Assembly: GCF_016185115.1 (NCBI RefSeq)
Contig: NZ_JACPOF010000021.1
Coordinates: 186,001 to 250,000, forward strand
Direction of reading: 5' to 3'
Source of the DNA: Polaromonas sp.
GTDB lineage: Bacteria > Pseudomonadota > Gammaproteobacteria > Burkholderiales > Burkholderiaceae_C
Length of the DNA: 64,000 nt
Of the stretch, positions 25,489-34,217 are shown in pieces (position 1 is the first letter of the stretch; every line of letters begins with the position of its first letter). The notes under the pieces are model-generated. The model was not told the origin of the DNA. It saw only the letters and a program-made list of their open reading frames with translations, and did not search any database. The position numbers and the translations under genes are program-made.

Positions 25489-25923
25489 ATGAACTTTCAA
25501 AAGATATTCGTCCCCATCGCAGGCATCGCCGCCGTCGTCCTGGCTTACCGTTTCTACGGCTGGCAGGGTGTGGCCGGTGTGGTGTCCATGCTGGTGTTCT
25601 GGGTGCTGCTTAACTTCAACCGCATGATGCAGGTGCTCAAGCGCGCCGCCAACCGGCCCATTGGTTATGTTGACAGCGCCGTCATGCTCAACGCCAAACT
25701 CAAGCCCGGCATGACGCTGATGCATGTGATTGCCATGACCAAGGCACTGGGCGAGCTCAAGTCGCCAAAAGACACGCAACCCGAGGTGTTCGCCTGGACG
25801 GATGGTTCCGAGTCGCGTGTGACTGCCACCTTTGTCAGCGGCAAGCTGTCGCACCATGAACTCTTCCGTCCGCAGCCCGAAGACCCGCCGACACCCACCC
25901 CGCCCGAGCTGCCCCCGGCCTGA
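25489..25923 (+). CDS. Conserved hypothetical membrane protein near ilvE
   Basis: A 144-residue protein I do not recognise as a named family. Two short hydrophobic segments lie near the N-terminus (IFVPIAGIAAVVLAYRFYG and VAGVVSMLVFWVLLNFNRM). A soluble part of about 80 residues follows (MTLMHVIAMTKALGELKSPK), with a proline-rich tail (PPTPTPPELPPA). Codon use resembles the neighbours, so it is likely a real gene. It precedes ilvE on the same strand with a 121-bp gap. Possibly a small inner-membrane protein with a cytoplasmic domain. Confidence 0.7.
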   Translation: MNFQKIFVPIAGIAAVVLAYRFYGWQGVAGVVSMLVFWVLLNFNRMMQVLKRAANRPIGYVDSAVMLNAKLKPGMTLMHVIAMTKALGELKSPKDTQPEVFAWTDGSESRVTATFVSGKLSHHELFRPQPEDPPTPTPPELPPA

Positions 25924-26044
25924 TCTGGCGATAGTTCGCCCGCCCCGTAAAATCGTTGTTTCAGGTTTTGCAGCTCCCCGCCGGCCGGCGGGCTGCACCT
26001 GACTGAGCAGAACAACCACGACATCACCACAGGATCACATCACC

Positions 26045-26983
26045 ATGTCCCCAGTAGCACCCTCCATGGCAGACCGCGACGGCAAAATCTGGATGGACGG
26101 CCAGATGGTCGACTGGCGCGACGCCAAGATCCATGTGCTCAGCCACACCCTGCATTACGGCTGCGGCGCGTTTGAAGGTGTACGCGCCTACAAGACCGTG
26201 AACGGCACCGCCATCTTCCGCATGGAAGAGCACACCGAGCGTTTTTTCAACAGCGCCAAGATTCTGCGCATGAAGATTCCCTTCACCCAGCAGGAAATCA
26301 ACGAGGCGCAAAAAGCCGTTGTGCGCGAGAACAAACTTGAAAGCGGCTATCTCCGCCCCCTGACCTGGATTGGCTCGCAAAAGCTGGGCGTCAGCCCGCG
26401 CGGCAACACCATACACGCCATGGTCGCGGCCTGGGAGTGGGGTGCTTACCTGGGTGAAGAAGGCATGAAGCGCGGCATCCGCGTCAAGACCTCCAGCTAC
26501 ACCCGCCACCATGTCAACATCACCATGACGCAGGCCAAGGCCGTCAGCAACTACACCAACTCCATCCTCGCCAACATGGAGGCGCTGGACGATGGCTACG
26601 ACGAGGCCCTGCTGCTCGATGCTTCGGGTTTTGTGAGCGAAGGCGCAGGCGAGAACATCTTTATCGTCAAGGGCGGCGTGGTCTACACGCCCGATCTGTC
26701 GGCCGGCGCACTGAACGGCATCACCCGCAACACCATCCTGCACATCTGCAAGGACCTGGGCCTGGAACTGGTGCAAAAGCGCATCACGCGTGACGAGGTC
26801 TACATCGCCGACGAAGCCTTCTTTACCGGCACGGCCGCTGAAGTCACACCGATTCGCGAACTCGACCGCATAGAGATCGGCATAGGCTCACGCGGCCCCA
26901 TCACCGAGAAAATCCAGAATGCGTTTTTTGACATCGTCAATGGACGTAATCCAAAGTACGCCCACTGGCTCACCAAGGTATGA
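26045..26983 (+). CDS. ilvE: Branched-chain amino acid aminotransferase
   Basis: A 312-residue fold-type IV PLP enzyme: IWMDGQMVDWRDAKIHVLSH, TLHYGCGAFEGVRAY, then the PLP lysine region MTQAKAVSNYTNSILANMEA and the cofactor loop DASGFVSEGAGENIF. Late FFTGTAAEVTPIRELD is typical of IlvE. It interconverts Val, Leu and Ile with their 2-oxo acids using 2-oxoglutarate. Its TGA stop is formed by the first bases of a G+C-rich repeat (TGAGCCCCCACG). Cytoplasmic housekeeping enzyme. Confidence 0.96.
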   Translation: MSPVAPSMADRDGKIWMDGQMVDWRDAKIHVLSHTLHYGCGAFEGVRAYKTVNGTAIFRMEEHTERFFNSAKILRMKIPFTQQEINEAQKAVVRENKLESGYLRPLTWIGSQKLGVSPRGNTIHAMVAAWEWGAYLGEEGMKRGIRVKTSSYTRHHVNITMTQAKAVSNYTNSILANMEALDDGYDEALLLDASGFVSEGAGENIFIVKGGVVYTPDLSAGALNGITRNTILHICKDLGLELVQKRITRDEVYIADEAFFTGTAAEVTPIRELDRIEIGIGSRGPITEKIQNAFFDIVNGRNPKYAHWLTKV

Positions 26984-27065
26984 GCCCCCACGCTTGTCAC
27001 TTCGTGTACTACGCTGCCCCTTTTCACGTTGTAAGGGGCCGTGCCTTGCCTGGGGCGGCCCGGCG
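26982..27065. repeat. G+C-rich intergenic repeat, copy D
   Basis: GAGCCCCCACGCTTGTCACT TCGTGTACTACGCTGCCCC is followed by GGGGCGGCCCGGCGC. It starts inside the ilvE stop codon and ends about 30 bp before the next gene. Closest to copy E (8959-9030); the first 11 bp are shared with copy C at 61788. Confidence 0.6.
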
Positions 27066-27094
27066 CTGCGGCATTCTTTGAAAGCACAACATAT

Positions 27095-27304
27095 ATGACC
27101 ACCACAGCATCCGTTGAACTGCTTGCTTCCGACCTGAACCACCAGGGCGGCGTGTTCTGCCCCAGCCCCAAGGCCGACATGAAGATCTGGAACAGCCACC
27201 CCAAGGTTTACCTGGACGTGGCGCGCACCGGCAGCGCCAAGTGCCCGTATTGCGGCACGGTCTACGCCTTGAAGGCCGGCGAGCATTTCGGTTCTGGCCA
27301 CTAG
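27095..27304 (+). CDS. Zinc-finger CHCC-domain protein
   Basis: A 69-residue protein of the zf-CHCC family (PF10276): one cysteine in GGVFCPSPK, then His in WNSHPKVYLDV and the pair CPYCGTVY, forming the C-H-C-C metal site. In mitochondria the homologous domain is part of the NDUFS6 subunit of complex I; the bacterial stand-alone form is poorly characterised. The start MTTTASVELL at 27095 lies after the repeat. A gene of this family between ilvE and waaF is an arrangement I recall from other Burkholderiales. Confidence 0.85.
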   Translation: MTTTASVELLASDLNHQGGVFCPSPKADMKIWNSHPKVYLDVARTGSAKCPYCGTVYALKAGEHFGSGH

Positions 27305-27309
27305 GACCT

Positions 27310-27411
27310 GCTTGGCCACATCCCTGCAAGCAGCCGCCGCGGAACCGGCTCCGCCGGGCCGCCAGCGGCGCCCCCCCGGGGGGGAGACGGCCGCAGGCCG
27401 TCATGGGGGGG
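27310..27411 (+). repeat. G+C-rich intergenic repeat, copy B
   Basis: CCGCGGAACCGGCTCCGCCG GGCCGCCAGCGGCG is followed by runs of seven C and seven G, and ends GGCCGCAGGCCGTCATGGGG. It resembles copies A and C. Its 3' end overlaps the expected start of waaF. Confidence 0.6.
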
Positions 27412-28421
27412 CTTCGTTAATCATTGCCCCGCAGTGGATCGGCGACGCGGTCATGACCGAGCCGCTCATCCGTCGCCTGGCAGCGCGCGGCGAAAAACTC
27501 ACCGTCGGCGCGCTTCCCTGGGTCGCGCCGGTCTACCGCGCCATGCCCCAGGTGGCCGAGGTCATTGAATTTCCTTTCGCGCATGGCGGCCTGCAGTTCC
27601 GCGAACGGCGTGCGATTGCCAAACGCATTCAGGGCCAGTTCGAAAGGGCCTACGTTCTTCCCAATTCCCTGAAGAGCGCACTGCTGCCTTTTCTGGCCAG
27701 CATCCCCGAACGCATAGGCTATTTCGGCGAGGCACGTGTTGGCCTGCTGACGCATCGCCTCAAGAACCCGAAGAACAAGCCACCCATGGTGGCGTTTTAT
27801 TCGGCCCTCAGCGGTGAGGGCGGACTGGATGCAGACCGTCCGCAACTGCAGATGGGCGAAGCAGACATCGACAAAAGCCTGTCCGAACTCGGCGTGCAGC
27901 GCGGCGGGTTTTACGTGTTTGCGCCTGGCGCTGAATACGGTCCGGCCAAGCGCTGGCCTGCCCAACACTTTTCAGAACTGGCTGCGCAGCTCGACAAGCC
28001 CGTGATGCTGCTCGGCTCCGGCAAGGAGGCCGCGCTGTGCGACGAAATCGCAGCGCCGGTCAATGCCGCGAAGGCAGGCCAGTGCATCAACTTTGCAGGC
28101 CGTACCTCGCTGCTTCAGGCCCTGTGCCTCATCGCCGCAAGCAAGGCCACCATCAGCAACGACTCCGGCCTCATGCATGTGGCTGCAGCATTCGGTGTGC
28201 CGCAGGTGGCCATATTCGGCTCATCAAGCCCGCTGCATACGCCGCCGCTAAGTGGCAAGGCAGCTGTGCTCTGGCTCAAAAATGATTTGACCTATCAGCC
28301 GCCGCTGGACTGCGCCCCGTGCTTCGAGCGCGAATGCCCGCTGGGCCACACGCGCTGCCTCAATGACATCAGCGCGCAGCGCGTGCTTGACGGCTTGCAA
28401 CAGGTCGCTCCGTCAACTTGA
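27312..28421 (+). CDS. waaF: ADP-heptose:LPS heptosyltransferase II (WaaF), 5' end uncertain
   Basis: A GT9-family glycosyltransferase that adds the second heptose to the LPS inner core at the cytoplasmic face. Visible motifs are SLIIAPQWIGDAVMTEPLIR, FAPGAEYGPAKRWPAQHF, LLGSGKEA and TISNDSGLMHVAAAFGVPQV. The open frame begins with TTG at 27312 and runs through a repeat. Homologues start four to six residues before LIIAPQW, exactly where an ATG (27403) sits, but one base out of frame because of a run of seven G (27405-27411). Eight G would give M-G-G-A-S-LIIAPQW. Sequencing error, slippage or a rare start are all possible. Confidence 0.88.
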   Translation: MATSLQAAAAEPAPPGRQRRPPGGETAAGRHGGASLIIAPQWIGDAVMTEPLIRRLAARGEKLTVGALPWVAPVYRAMPQVAEVIEFPFAHGGLQFRERRAIAKRIQGQFERAYVLPNSLKSALLPFLASIPERIGYFGEARVGLLTHRLKNPKNKPPMVAFYSALSGEGGLDADRPQLQMGEADIDKSLSELGVQRGGFYVFAPGAEYGPAKRWPAQHFSELAAQLDKPVMLLGSGKEAALCDEIAAPVNAAKAGQCINFAGRTSLLQALCLIAASKATISNDSGLMHVAAAFGVPQVAIFGSSSPLHTPPLSGKAAVLWLKNDLTYQPPLDCAPCFERECPLGHTRCLNDISAQRVLDGLQQVAPST

Positions 28422-28459
28422 AAGACGCCTGGTGACCGGGCCACATACAGGGGAAACAC

Positions 28460-29512
28460 ATGACTGCAAGGCAAACATCGCTCAAGGCCATGCTGGGCAC
28501 AGAGCTGCCCCTGATCCAGGCGCCCATGGCTGGCGTGCAGGGCAGCGCCATGGCGGTTGCAGTCTGCAACGCTGGCGGCCTGGGGTCCCTGCCCTGCGCC
28601 ATGCTGAGCCTGCAGGCCCTGCAAGGCGAGCTGGACACCATCAGCAAACAAACCAGCAAGCCGTACAACGTCAATTTTTTCTGTCATGAGCCGCCGGTGG
28701 TCAGCACCGAACGCGAGGCGGCATGGCGGCAAGCGCTGGCACCCTATTACGCCGAACTGGGTCTGGATGTAGCCACCGTGCCACCGGGTGCGGGCCGCTC
28801 GCCTTTCAGCCACGAAGCGGCCGATGTGCTGGAGGCCTTCAAGCCCGCTGTGGTGAGTTTTCATTTCGGCCTGCCTTCACCAGACCTGCTGGCCAGGGTG
28901 CGCGCCTGGGGCGCCGTTGTACTGGCATCGGCGACCACGGTGGCTGAAGCGCGCTGGCTGGAAGCGAACGGCGCTGACGCCATCATTGCCCAGGGGCTGG
29001 AAGCGGGCGGCCATCGCGGCATGTTTCTCACGGACGAGGTGAGCACCCAGCTGGGCAGCTTTGCGCTGCTGCCGCAGGTCGTGAATGCGGTGGGTGTTCC
29101 CGTGATTGCCGCAGGCGGTATTGCAGATGCCAGGGGTGTGGCCGCAGCGATGGCGATGGGTGCTTCCGCCGTGCAGGTGGGCACGGCCTATATGTTGTGC
29201 CCGGAAGCCACCACCAGCGCCGTGCACCGGGCGGCGTTCAAAAGCGGGGCTGCCAGCCATACCGCATTGACCAATCTGTTCACCGGCAGGCCGGCGCGAG
29301 GCATCATGAATCGTGTCATGCAGGAACTTGGCCCCCTGAGCGCCGCGCCGCCGGCATTTCCACTGGCCACTGCCGCGATCGCACCGCTGCGCGCGCGCGC
29401 CGAAAGCCTGGGCCTGGGTGATTTCTCGCCCCTCTGGTCTGGGCAGAACAACAGCACTTGCAGAGAAATTCCTGCAGCGCAACTGACACGCGAGCTGATC
29501 GCCGGCGTTTGA
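28460..29512 (+). CDS. Nitronate monooxygenase (2-nitropropane dioxygenase family)
   Basis: A 350-residue FMN-dependent TIM-barrel enzyme: opening LPLIQAPMAGVQGSAMAVAV, AIIAQGLEAGGHRGMF with the conserved GGH, then VPVIAAGGIADARGVAAAMA and GASAVQVGTAYML. It oxidises alkyl nitronates (including propionate-3-nitronate) to carbonyl compounds and nitrite. GGGG lies upstream of the ATG. It stands alone on its strand between waaF and a convergent two-component system. Confidence 0.92.
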   Translation: MTARQTSLKAMLGTELPLIQAPMAGVQGSAMAVAVCNAGGLGSLPCAMLSLQALQGELDTISKQTSKPYNVNFFCHEPPVVSTEREAAWRQALAPYYAELGLDVATVPPGAGRSPFSHEAADVLEAFKPAVVSFHFGLPSPDLLARVRAWGAVVLASATTVAEARWLEANGADAIIAQGLEAGGHRGMFLTDEVSTQLGSFALLPQVVNAVGVPVIAAGGIADARGVAAAMAMGASAVQVGTAYMLCPEATTSAVHRAAFKSGAASHTALTNLFTGRPARGIMNRVMQELGPLSAAPPAFPLATAAIAPLRARAESLGLGDFSPLWSGQNNSTCREIPAAQLTRELIAGV

Positions 29513-29552
29513 TTGGCCCCGGCCAGATTCGGCCCATGGAGAAAAAGAAGGC

Positions 29553-30794
29553 TCAGGCCTGATGCACTGGCAACTCGACAACGAATGAAGCGCCACCGCC
29601 CGGCCTGCCTTCACACCGCGCCGTACCGCCGTGGCGCTGGCTGATGGACTTGACCAGCGCCAGGCCCAGGCCCACACCGCCCTCACGCTCGCTCGCGCCA
29701 GGCAGGCGATAGAAGGGCTCAAAGATGCGCTCGCGCTGGGCTTCGGGCACGCCGGGGCCACGGTCGTTCACCTTGATGACGGCGAGTTCACGGCTGCCCC
29801 GCTTGACCTGCGAGAGCTCAAGGCTGATGTCGCCATTGCTGTATCGCCTGGCGTTCTCAAGCAGGTTGCGGATCAGGCGGCGCAGCAGGCGTGGCGAGCC
29901 CTGCAGCGTCAGGCTGCGGCTGGTGGTGCTTACGCCCAGGCTGGTATTACCCGACTGACCCGACTGGCCCGGCGATGCGGCATCCAGGTCTGCACTCAGT
30001 TCAGCATTGACGCGTGAGCATTCTTCTGCGGCAAGCCCGGTGAGGTCCAGGCGCTCAAAGGGTTCGGCATCGGATTGCCGTGCATCGAGCCGGCTGGCCA
30101 GCAGGATTTCGTCAATCAGCTGGTCGAGCTCGTTGATGCTGCGCGAGATTTCCATGCGCTGCGGCGAGTTGGCATCGGCACCCATCAACTCAAGGCCCAT
30201 GCGTATGCGGGCCAGGGGCGAACGCAACTCGTGCGATGCGTTGGCCAGCAGCGACTTGTGTGAATTCATCAAGGTTTCAATGCGCTCGGCCGCGTGGTTG
30301 AAACGCGCGGCCAGGAAAGCCACCTCATCGCTGCCTTCGGCGCTGACGCGTGCAGACAGGTCGCCTTCGCCCCAGCGCTCGACGCCGCGCTGCAGCGACT
30401 CCAGCCTGAGCGTCAGGCGGCGCATGACCGGATAGGCGCCGACGGCAACAGCCAAGCCGACAACGATGAGCATCCAGCCAAAGTCAAACGGCGGGCGGCC
30501 CCATGGCGGCGGCGGCGGGCGCTTGGGGCGCGGCATCAGCAGCTTCAGGTTCTGGCCATCCCTGGTGACGACGTCGAACTCCAGGTCATCACCCAGCTTG
30601 CGGTCGGGTTTTGTCTGTGCGGTGCCAATGACTTCGCCATTCGTGTTGTGCACCAGCACCTCGCGTATGGGCAGTTGCGGCGGGTCTTTGGTGAAGCGCC
30701 AGGCGGCAGCGACCAGAAAGGTCAGCACCACCACGGTGGCGACCACAGCCAGCCAGATGCGGACATAAAGGTGTGAGGTGAACCGTGTCCACAT
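29553..30794 (-). CDS. Sensor histidine kinase (EnvZ/CpxA-like)
   Basis: A 413-residue membrane kinase: N-terminal helix (IWLAVVATVVVLTFLVAAAW), a short periplasmic loop of about 75 residues, a proline-rich stretch and a second helix (WMLIVVGLAVAVGAYPVM). Then come HAMP, HisKA (LLANASHELRSPLARIRMGL) and the ATPase boxes NLLENARRYSNG, VNDRGPGVPEA and GGVGLGLALVKS. Its regulator gene lies upstream on the same strand, separated by a 146-bp inverted-repeat element. The end of that element supplies the AGGAG ribosome-binding site 6 nt before the ATG. Confidence 0.92.
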   Translation of the reverse strand: MWTRFTSHLYVRIWLAVVATVVVLTFLVAAAWRFTKDPPQLPIREVLVHNTNGEVIGTAQTKPDRKLGDDLEFDVVTRDGQNLKLLMPRPKRPPPPPWGRPPFDFGWMLIVVGLAVAVGAYPVMRRLTLRLESLQRGVERWGEGDLSARVSAEGSDEVAFLAARFNHAAERIETLMNSHKSLLANASHELRSPLARIRMGLELMGADANSPQRMEISRSINELDQLIDEILLASRLDARQSDAEPFERLDLTGLAAEECSRVNAELSADLDAASPGQSGQSGNTSLGVSTTSRSLTLQGSPRLLRRLIRNLLENARRYSNGDISLELSQVKRGSRELAVIKVNDRGPGVPEAQRERIFEPFYRLPGASEREGGVGLGLALVKSISQRHGGTARCEGRPGGGASFVVELPVHQA

Positions 30795-30939
30795 ATGGAG
30801 CTCCTATAAACCCAATTGTCGGGCGCATGGCGTCGTTGCGCGGTGCTCGGAATCCTCATGCACCGAGGTGCATTCCGGTGTCCTGCGCTCCGGGCGCCTC
30901 GCCCTGCATCCCGACAATTGCATTTCTAGAAGCTCCATA
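30794..30939. mobile_element. Miniature inverted-repeat element between regulator and kinase genes
   Basis: A 146-bp unit with 30-bp imperfect terminal inverted repeats (26 of 30 matching). Left: TATGGAGCTCCTATAAACCC then AATTGTCGGG. Right, on the minus strand: TATGGAGCTTCTAGAAATGC then AATTGTCGGG. The core has CGCATGGCGTCGTTGC (30824-30839) and GCGCCTCGCCCTG (30894-30906), shared in inverted form with the element at 46068. No coding region. It fills almost the whole gap between two cotranscribed genes. Confidence 0.75.
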
Positions 30940-30950
30940 GCCATTTTTCT

Positions 30951-31673
30951 TCAGTCTTGTTGTTTGGCGAAAACGTAGCCCACGCCGCGCACCGTCAGTA
31001 TGCGTTTCGGGTCTTTCGGGTCGGCCTCGATGGCGCTGCGTATGCGGCCCATGTGCACGTCGATGGATCGGTCAAAGGCCTCCAGTTCACGGCCGCGCAC
31101 GGCTTCCATGATCTGGTCGCGGCTCAGCACACGGCCGGAGCGTTCGGCCAGCGCCACCAGCAAGTCGAACTGGTATGACGTGAGCTCGCAGGCGTTGCCT
31201 GACACCGTGACAGTGCGCGCGTCGCGGTCGATTTCAAGCGAGCCGAAACGCATGACTTTCTGTACGCCGTTGCTGCCACTTGCGCTGCCGGTTTCGCCGC
31301 CACGGCGCAGCACGGCGCGTATGCGGGCCAGCAACTCGCGCGGCTCAAACGGTTTGGGCAGGTAGTCGTCAGCGCCGATTTCAAGGCCGACGATGCGGTC
31401 CATCGGGTCGCCTTTGGCAGTCAGCATCAGCACGGCGGTGCCGGCCTGCTCGCTGCCCTGACCCTTGATGCGGCGACAGACTTCAAGTCCGTCCATGTCG
31501 GGCAGCATCAGGTCCAGGATGACGAGGTCGGGCGTGCTGGTCTGCAGCGCTGCGAGGCCGCTGTTGCCGTCGGCTGCATGGGTAAAACCATAACCAGACT
31601 GGCGCAGGTATTCACCCACCATGTTGGCCAGGCGGGTATCGTCTTCAATCATTAAAAGTTGCTGTTGAGCCAT
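30951..31673 (-). CDS. OmpR-family response regulator
   Basis: A 240-residue regulator: receiver domain with LLMIEDDTRLANMVGEYLRQ, phosphoacceptor Asp in LVILDLMLPDMDGLEVC and Lys in DDYLPKPFEPREL. A short linker leads to the winged-helix DNA-binding domain (LTSYQFDLLVALAERSGRVL, SIDVHMGRIRSAI). The start at 31673 has AAGGAGG about 8 nt upstream; the frame extends to 31781 without such a site. It precedes the histidine kinase gene in the operon. Target genes are unknown. Confidence 0.93.
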   Translation of the reverse strand: MAQQQLLMIEDDTRLANMVGEYLRQSGYGFTHAADGNSGLAALQTSTPDLVILDLMLPDMDGLEVCRRIKGQGSEQAGTAVLMLTAKGDPMDRIVGLEIGADDYLPKPFEPRELLARIRAVLRRGGETGSASGSNGVQKVMRFGSLEIDRDARTVTVSGNACELTSYQFDLLVALAERSGRVLSRDQIMEAVRGRELEAFDRSIDVHMGRIRSAIEADPKDPKRILTVRGVGYVFAKQQD

Positions 31674-31871
31674 GAGCGAGTCCTCCTTGACGCGGCAAGC
31701 GCGTGAATCGCAATGTGTAAATGGTGCGTTGCACGCAACAAGTGCGCTTGTAGCCACCGTAAAGTTGCGGTAAACCGGCAACGGAGCACGACCTTATAAC
31801 GGCTCCATGCCCTTTGCTGTAAGACAAAAACACCCCTCAACCCAAGCATCCGCGGATGACTTCACGCCTCT

Positions 31872-33257
31872 TCAGGCTCCTTCGGGCTTTTTCATCCGTG
31901 ATGCCAGCCACACCAGTACCAGCACCGGCAGGCCAAGGATCGCAGTGGCGGTGAAGAAGTGCGTATAGCCAAAGGCATCCACATACTTGCCTGAATAACC
32001 CGCCAGGAATTTTGGCAGCAGCAGCATCATGGAGCTGAACAGCGCGTACTGCGTGGCCGAATAATTGATGTTGGTCAGGCTTGAGAGGTAGGCAATGAAT
32101 GCTGCCGATGCGATGCCGCTTGAGAGGTTGTCTGCAGAGATCACAAAGATCAGCGCATTGACGTCATGGCCGCGCGAACCCAGCCAGGCGAACAGCAGAT
32201 TGCTGCCGGCGCTCAGCGCGGCACCCAGCATCAGCACTTTCATCACGCCGAAGCGCATGGCCAGCGCGCCGCCGATAAACGCGCCGGCCAGCGTCATGAT
32301 GACGCCGTAGATCTTGGTGACGGCCGCCACTTCATCCTTGGTGTAGCCCATGTCCACATAAAACGGGTTGGCCATGATGCCCATCACGACATCGCTGATG
32401 CGGTAGATGGCGATCAAAGCAAGTATCAGCACGGCCTGTTTGCCGTAGCGGCGTAAAAAATCGGCGAAGGGCTCGACCAGCGCGCTCTTGAGCCACTCGG
32501 CCGCATTGCGTGACGGCGCAAGCGGCCGCGCTGCAGGTTCTGGCGACAGCAGCACCGTGGCAACGCCCAGCAGCATGGATACCGCCATCACCAGGTAGGC
32601 TGTCTGCCAGGCACCCTGCTGATAGCCCGTGACACCCGCCACCTCTGCACGTGCTGCAATCCACAGCGCGCCTGCACCCGCCCAGATCATGGCGATGCGG
32701 TAACCCGTCTGGTAACTGGCGGCCAGCGCGGCCTGGCGCTGAACATCGGCCGATTCGATGCGATAGGCGTCAAGCGCGATGTCCTGCGTGGCCGAACCAA
32801 AGGCCACGGCCAGAGCACACCACACCACAGGCATCAACGCCAGTCGGGGGTCGGTCAGCGCCATGCCGACAAGTGCGGCAATGATGGTCAGTTGCGACAG
32901 CAGCAGCCAGCTGCGGCGGCGGCCCAGCAGGCGTGTCAGCACCGGGATGGGCAGGCGGTCCACCAGGGGCGCCCAGACCCACTTGAAGCCATAGGCCAGG
33001 CCGACCCAGCTTAAAAACCCGATGGTGGTGCGATCAATGCCGGCTTCGCGCAGCCAGAAGCTCAGCGTGCCGAATACGAGGAGCAAGGGGAGACCGGCAG
33101 AAAAACCCAGCAACAACATGCGCAGGGTGGCTGCTTCCGTATAGACCTTCCAGACATCGCGCCAGCCCGCCTTTGCGGCAGGCGTGGTGCCAGATGTGTT
33201 GACAGAGGGCTCGTGACTGGAAGCGGACGCAGTAAAAGAAGGGGTTTTTTCTGACAT
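31872..33257 (-). CDS. ampG: AmpG-type muropeptide transporter (MFS)
   Basis: A 461-residue membrane protein with about twelve to fourteen hydrophobic segments. Family motifs: LLLGFSAGLPLLLVFGTLSF, WLREAGIDRTTIGFLSWVGL with AYGFKWVWAPLVD, FGSATQDIALDAYRIES and YSATQYALFSSMMLLLPKFL. AmpG imports GlcNAc-anhydromuramyl peptides for cell-wall recycling and influences beta-lactamase induction. An N-terminal soluble extension of about 30 Ser/Thr-rich residues is present. Divergent from the M48 protease gene; the two starts are about 30 bp apart. Confidence 0.93.
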   Translation of the reverse strand: MSEKTPSFTASASSHEPSVNTSGTTPAAKAGWRDVWKVYTEAATLRMLLLGFSAGLPLLLVFGTLSFWLREAGIDRTTIGFLSWVGLAYGFKWVWAPLVDRLPIPVLTRLLGRRRSWLLLSQLTIIAALVGMALTDPRLALMPVVWCALAVAFGSATQDIALDAYRIESADVQRQAALAASYQTGYRIAMIWAGAGALWIAARAEVAGVTGYQQGAWQTAYLVMAVSMLLGVATVLLSPEPAARPLAPSRNAAEWLKSALVEPFADFLRRYGKQAVLILALIAIYRISDVVMGIMANPFYVDMGYTKDEVAAVTKIYGVIMTLAGAFIGGALAMRFGVMKVLMLGAALSAGSNLLFAWLGSRGHDVNALIFVISADNLSSGIASAAFIAYLSSLTNINYSATQYALFSSMMLLLPKFLAGYSGKYVDAFGYTHFFTATAILGLPVLVLVWLASRMKKPEGA

Positions 33258-33288
33258 GGGTCTTTCTGTTTGTCACTATTATTCACGC

Positions 33289-34128
33289 ATGTGCTATCTA
33301 TGTGAGGCCAAAAATTCTGCCTGGGCTGGCCGCCGGGGTTTCATGCTGGGCGCCGGCATTGTGGCCGCCACTGCTGCCGTGCCAGCGCTCGCGCAGGTAG
33401 AGGTCGGTCCGTCGTCCAACTTTCGCAAGCTGATTCCGGCTGAAGACCTGGAAAACGCCGCCTCGCAGGAATACGCCAAGATGATCGCTGAGGCCAAAGC
33501 CAAAGGTGCGCTTGCACCCGCCGGCTACCCCCAGCTCCAGCGGCTGCGCAACATCGCTTCGAAACTGATACCGCAAGCCGCGCAGTGGAACGACCGCGCC
33601 AGACAATGGAACTGGCAGGTCAACCTGCTGGGCAGCAAGGAGCTCAATGCCTTCTGCATGCCGGGCGGCAAGATCGCCTTCTACACCGGCATTCTGGACC
33701 AGCTCAAATTGACCGACGACGAAGCCGCCATGATCATGGGCCACGAAATGGCCCACGCGCTGCGCGAACACGCCCGCGCCCGTATCGCCAAAAGCCAGGG
33801 CACGGGCACGTTGCTGTCGCTCGGTGCACAGCTGCTGGGCCTCGGCCAGATGGGTGATCTGGCCGCCAATGTGGGCACACAATTGCTCACGCTGCGTTTC
33901 AGCCGTGAGGACGAAACCGATGCCGATCTGGTGGGTCTTGAACTGGCCGCGCGCGGCGGCTACAACCCTCAGGCCGCCGTCAGCCTCTGGGAAAAAATGG
34001 GCCAGGCCGGCGGCGGTGCTGGTGGCCCCGGCTTTTTGTCTACCCACCCCTCTGGCCCTGACCGCATCCGCCAGCTACAGGCGAATGTGCCCAAGGTTCA
34101 GGGCCTGTATCAGCGCGCCCGCGGTTAA
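33289..34128 (+). CDS. M48-family metallopeptidase, exported
   Basis: A 279-residue zinc protease: HEMAH in MGHEMAHALREHARA (His152, Glu153, His156) with third ligand Glu209 in SREDETDADLVG. This matches the Oma1/BepA/LoiP-like M48 group acting in the periplasm. The N-terminus has GRRGFMLGAGIVAATAAV followed by PALAQ, a twin-arginine-like signal peptide. The start at 33289 keeps the arginine pair; an earlier in-frame start at 33256 would overlap the divergent ampG start. Early cysteines (MCYLCEAK) precede the signal and are odd. Confidence 0.88.
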   Translation: MCYLCEAKNSAWAGRRGFMLGAGIVAATAAVPALAQVEVGPSSNFRKLIPAEDLENAASQEYAKMIAEAKAKGALAPAGYPQLQRLRNIASKLIPQAAQWNDRARQWNWQVNLLGSKELNAFCMPGGKIAFYTGILDQLKLTDDEAAMIMGHEMAHALREHARARIAKSQGTGTLLSLGAQLLGLGQMGDLAANVGTQLLTLRFSREDETDADLVGLELAARGGYNPQAAVSLWEKMGQAGGGAGGPGFLSTHPSGPDRIRQLQANVPKVQGLYQRARG

Positions 34129-34217
34129 AAGGCAAAACGCAAAAGGCGGAATGTCGCTCATCTGACGTGACGCCGGCTATGGCGGCAGTCCGGGCCGCAG
34201 TGTCCTAAACTCCGCAG

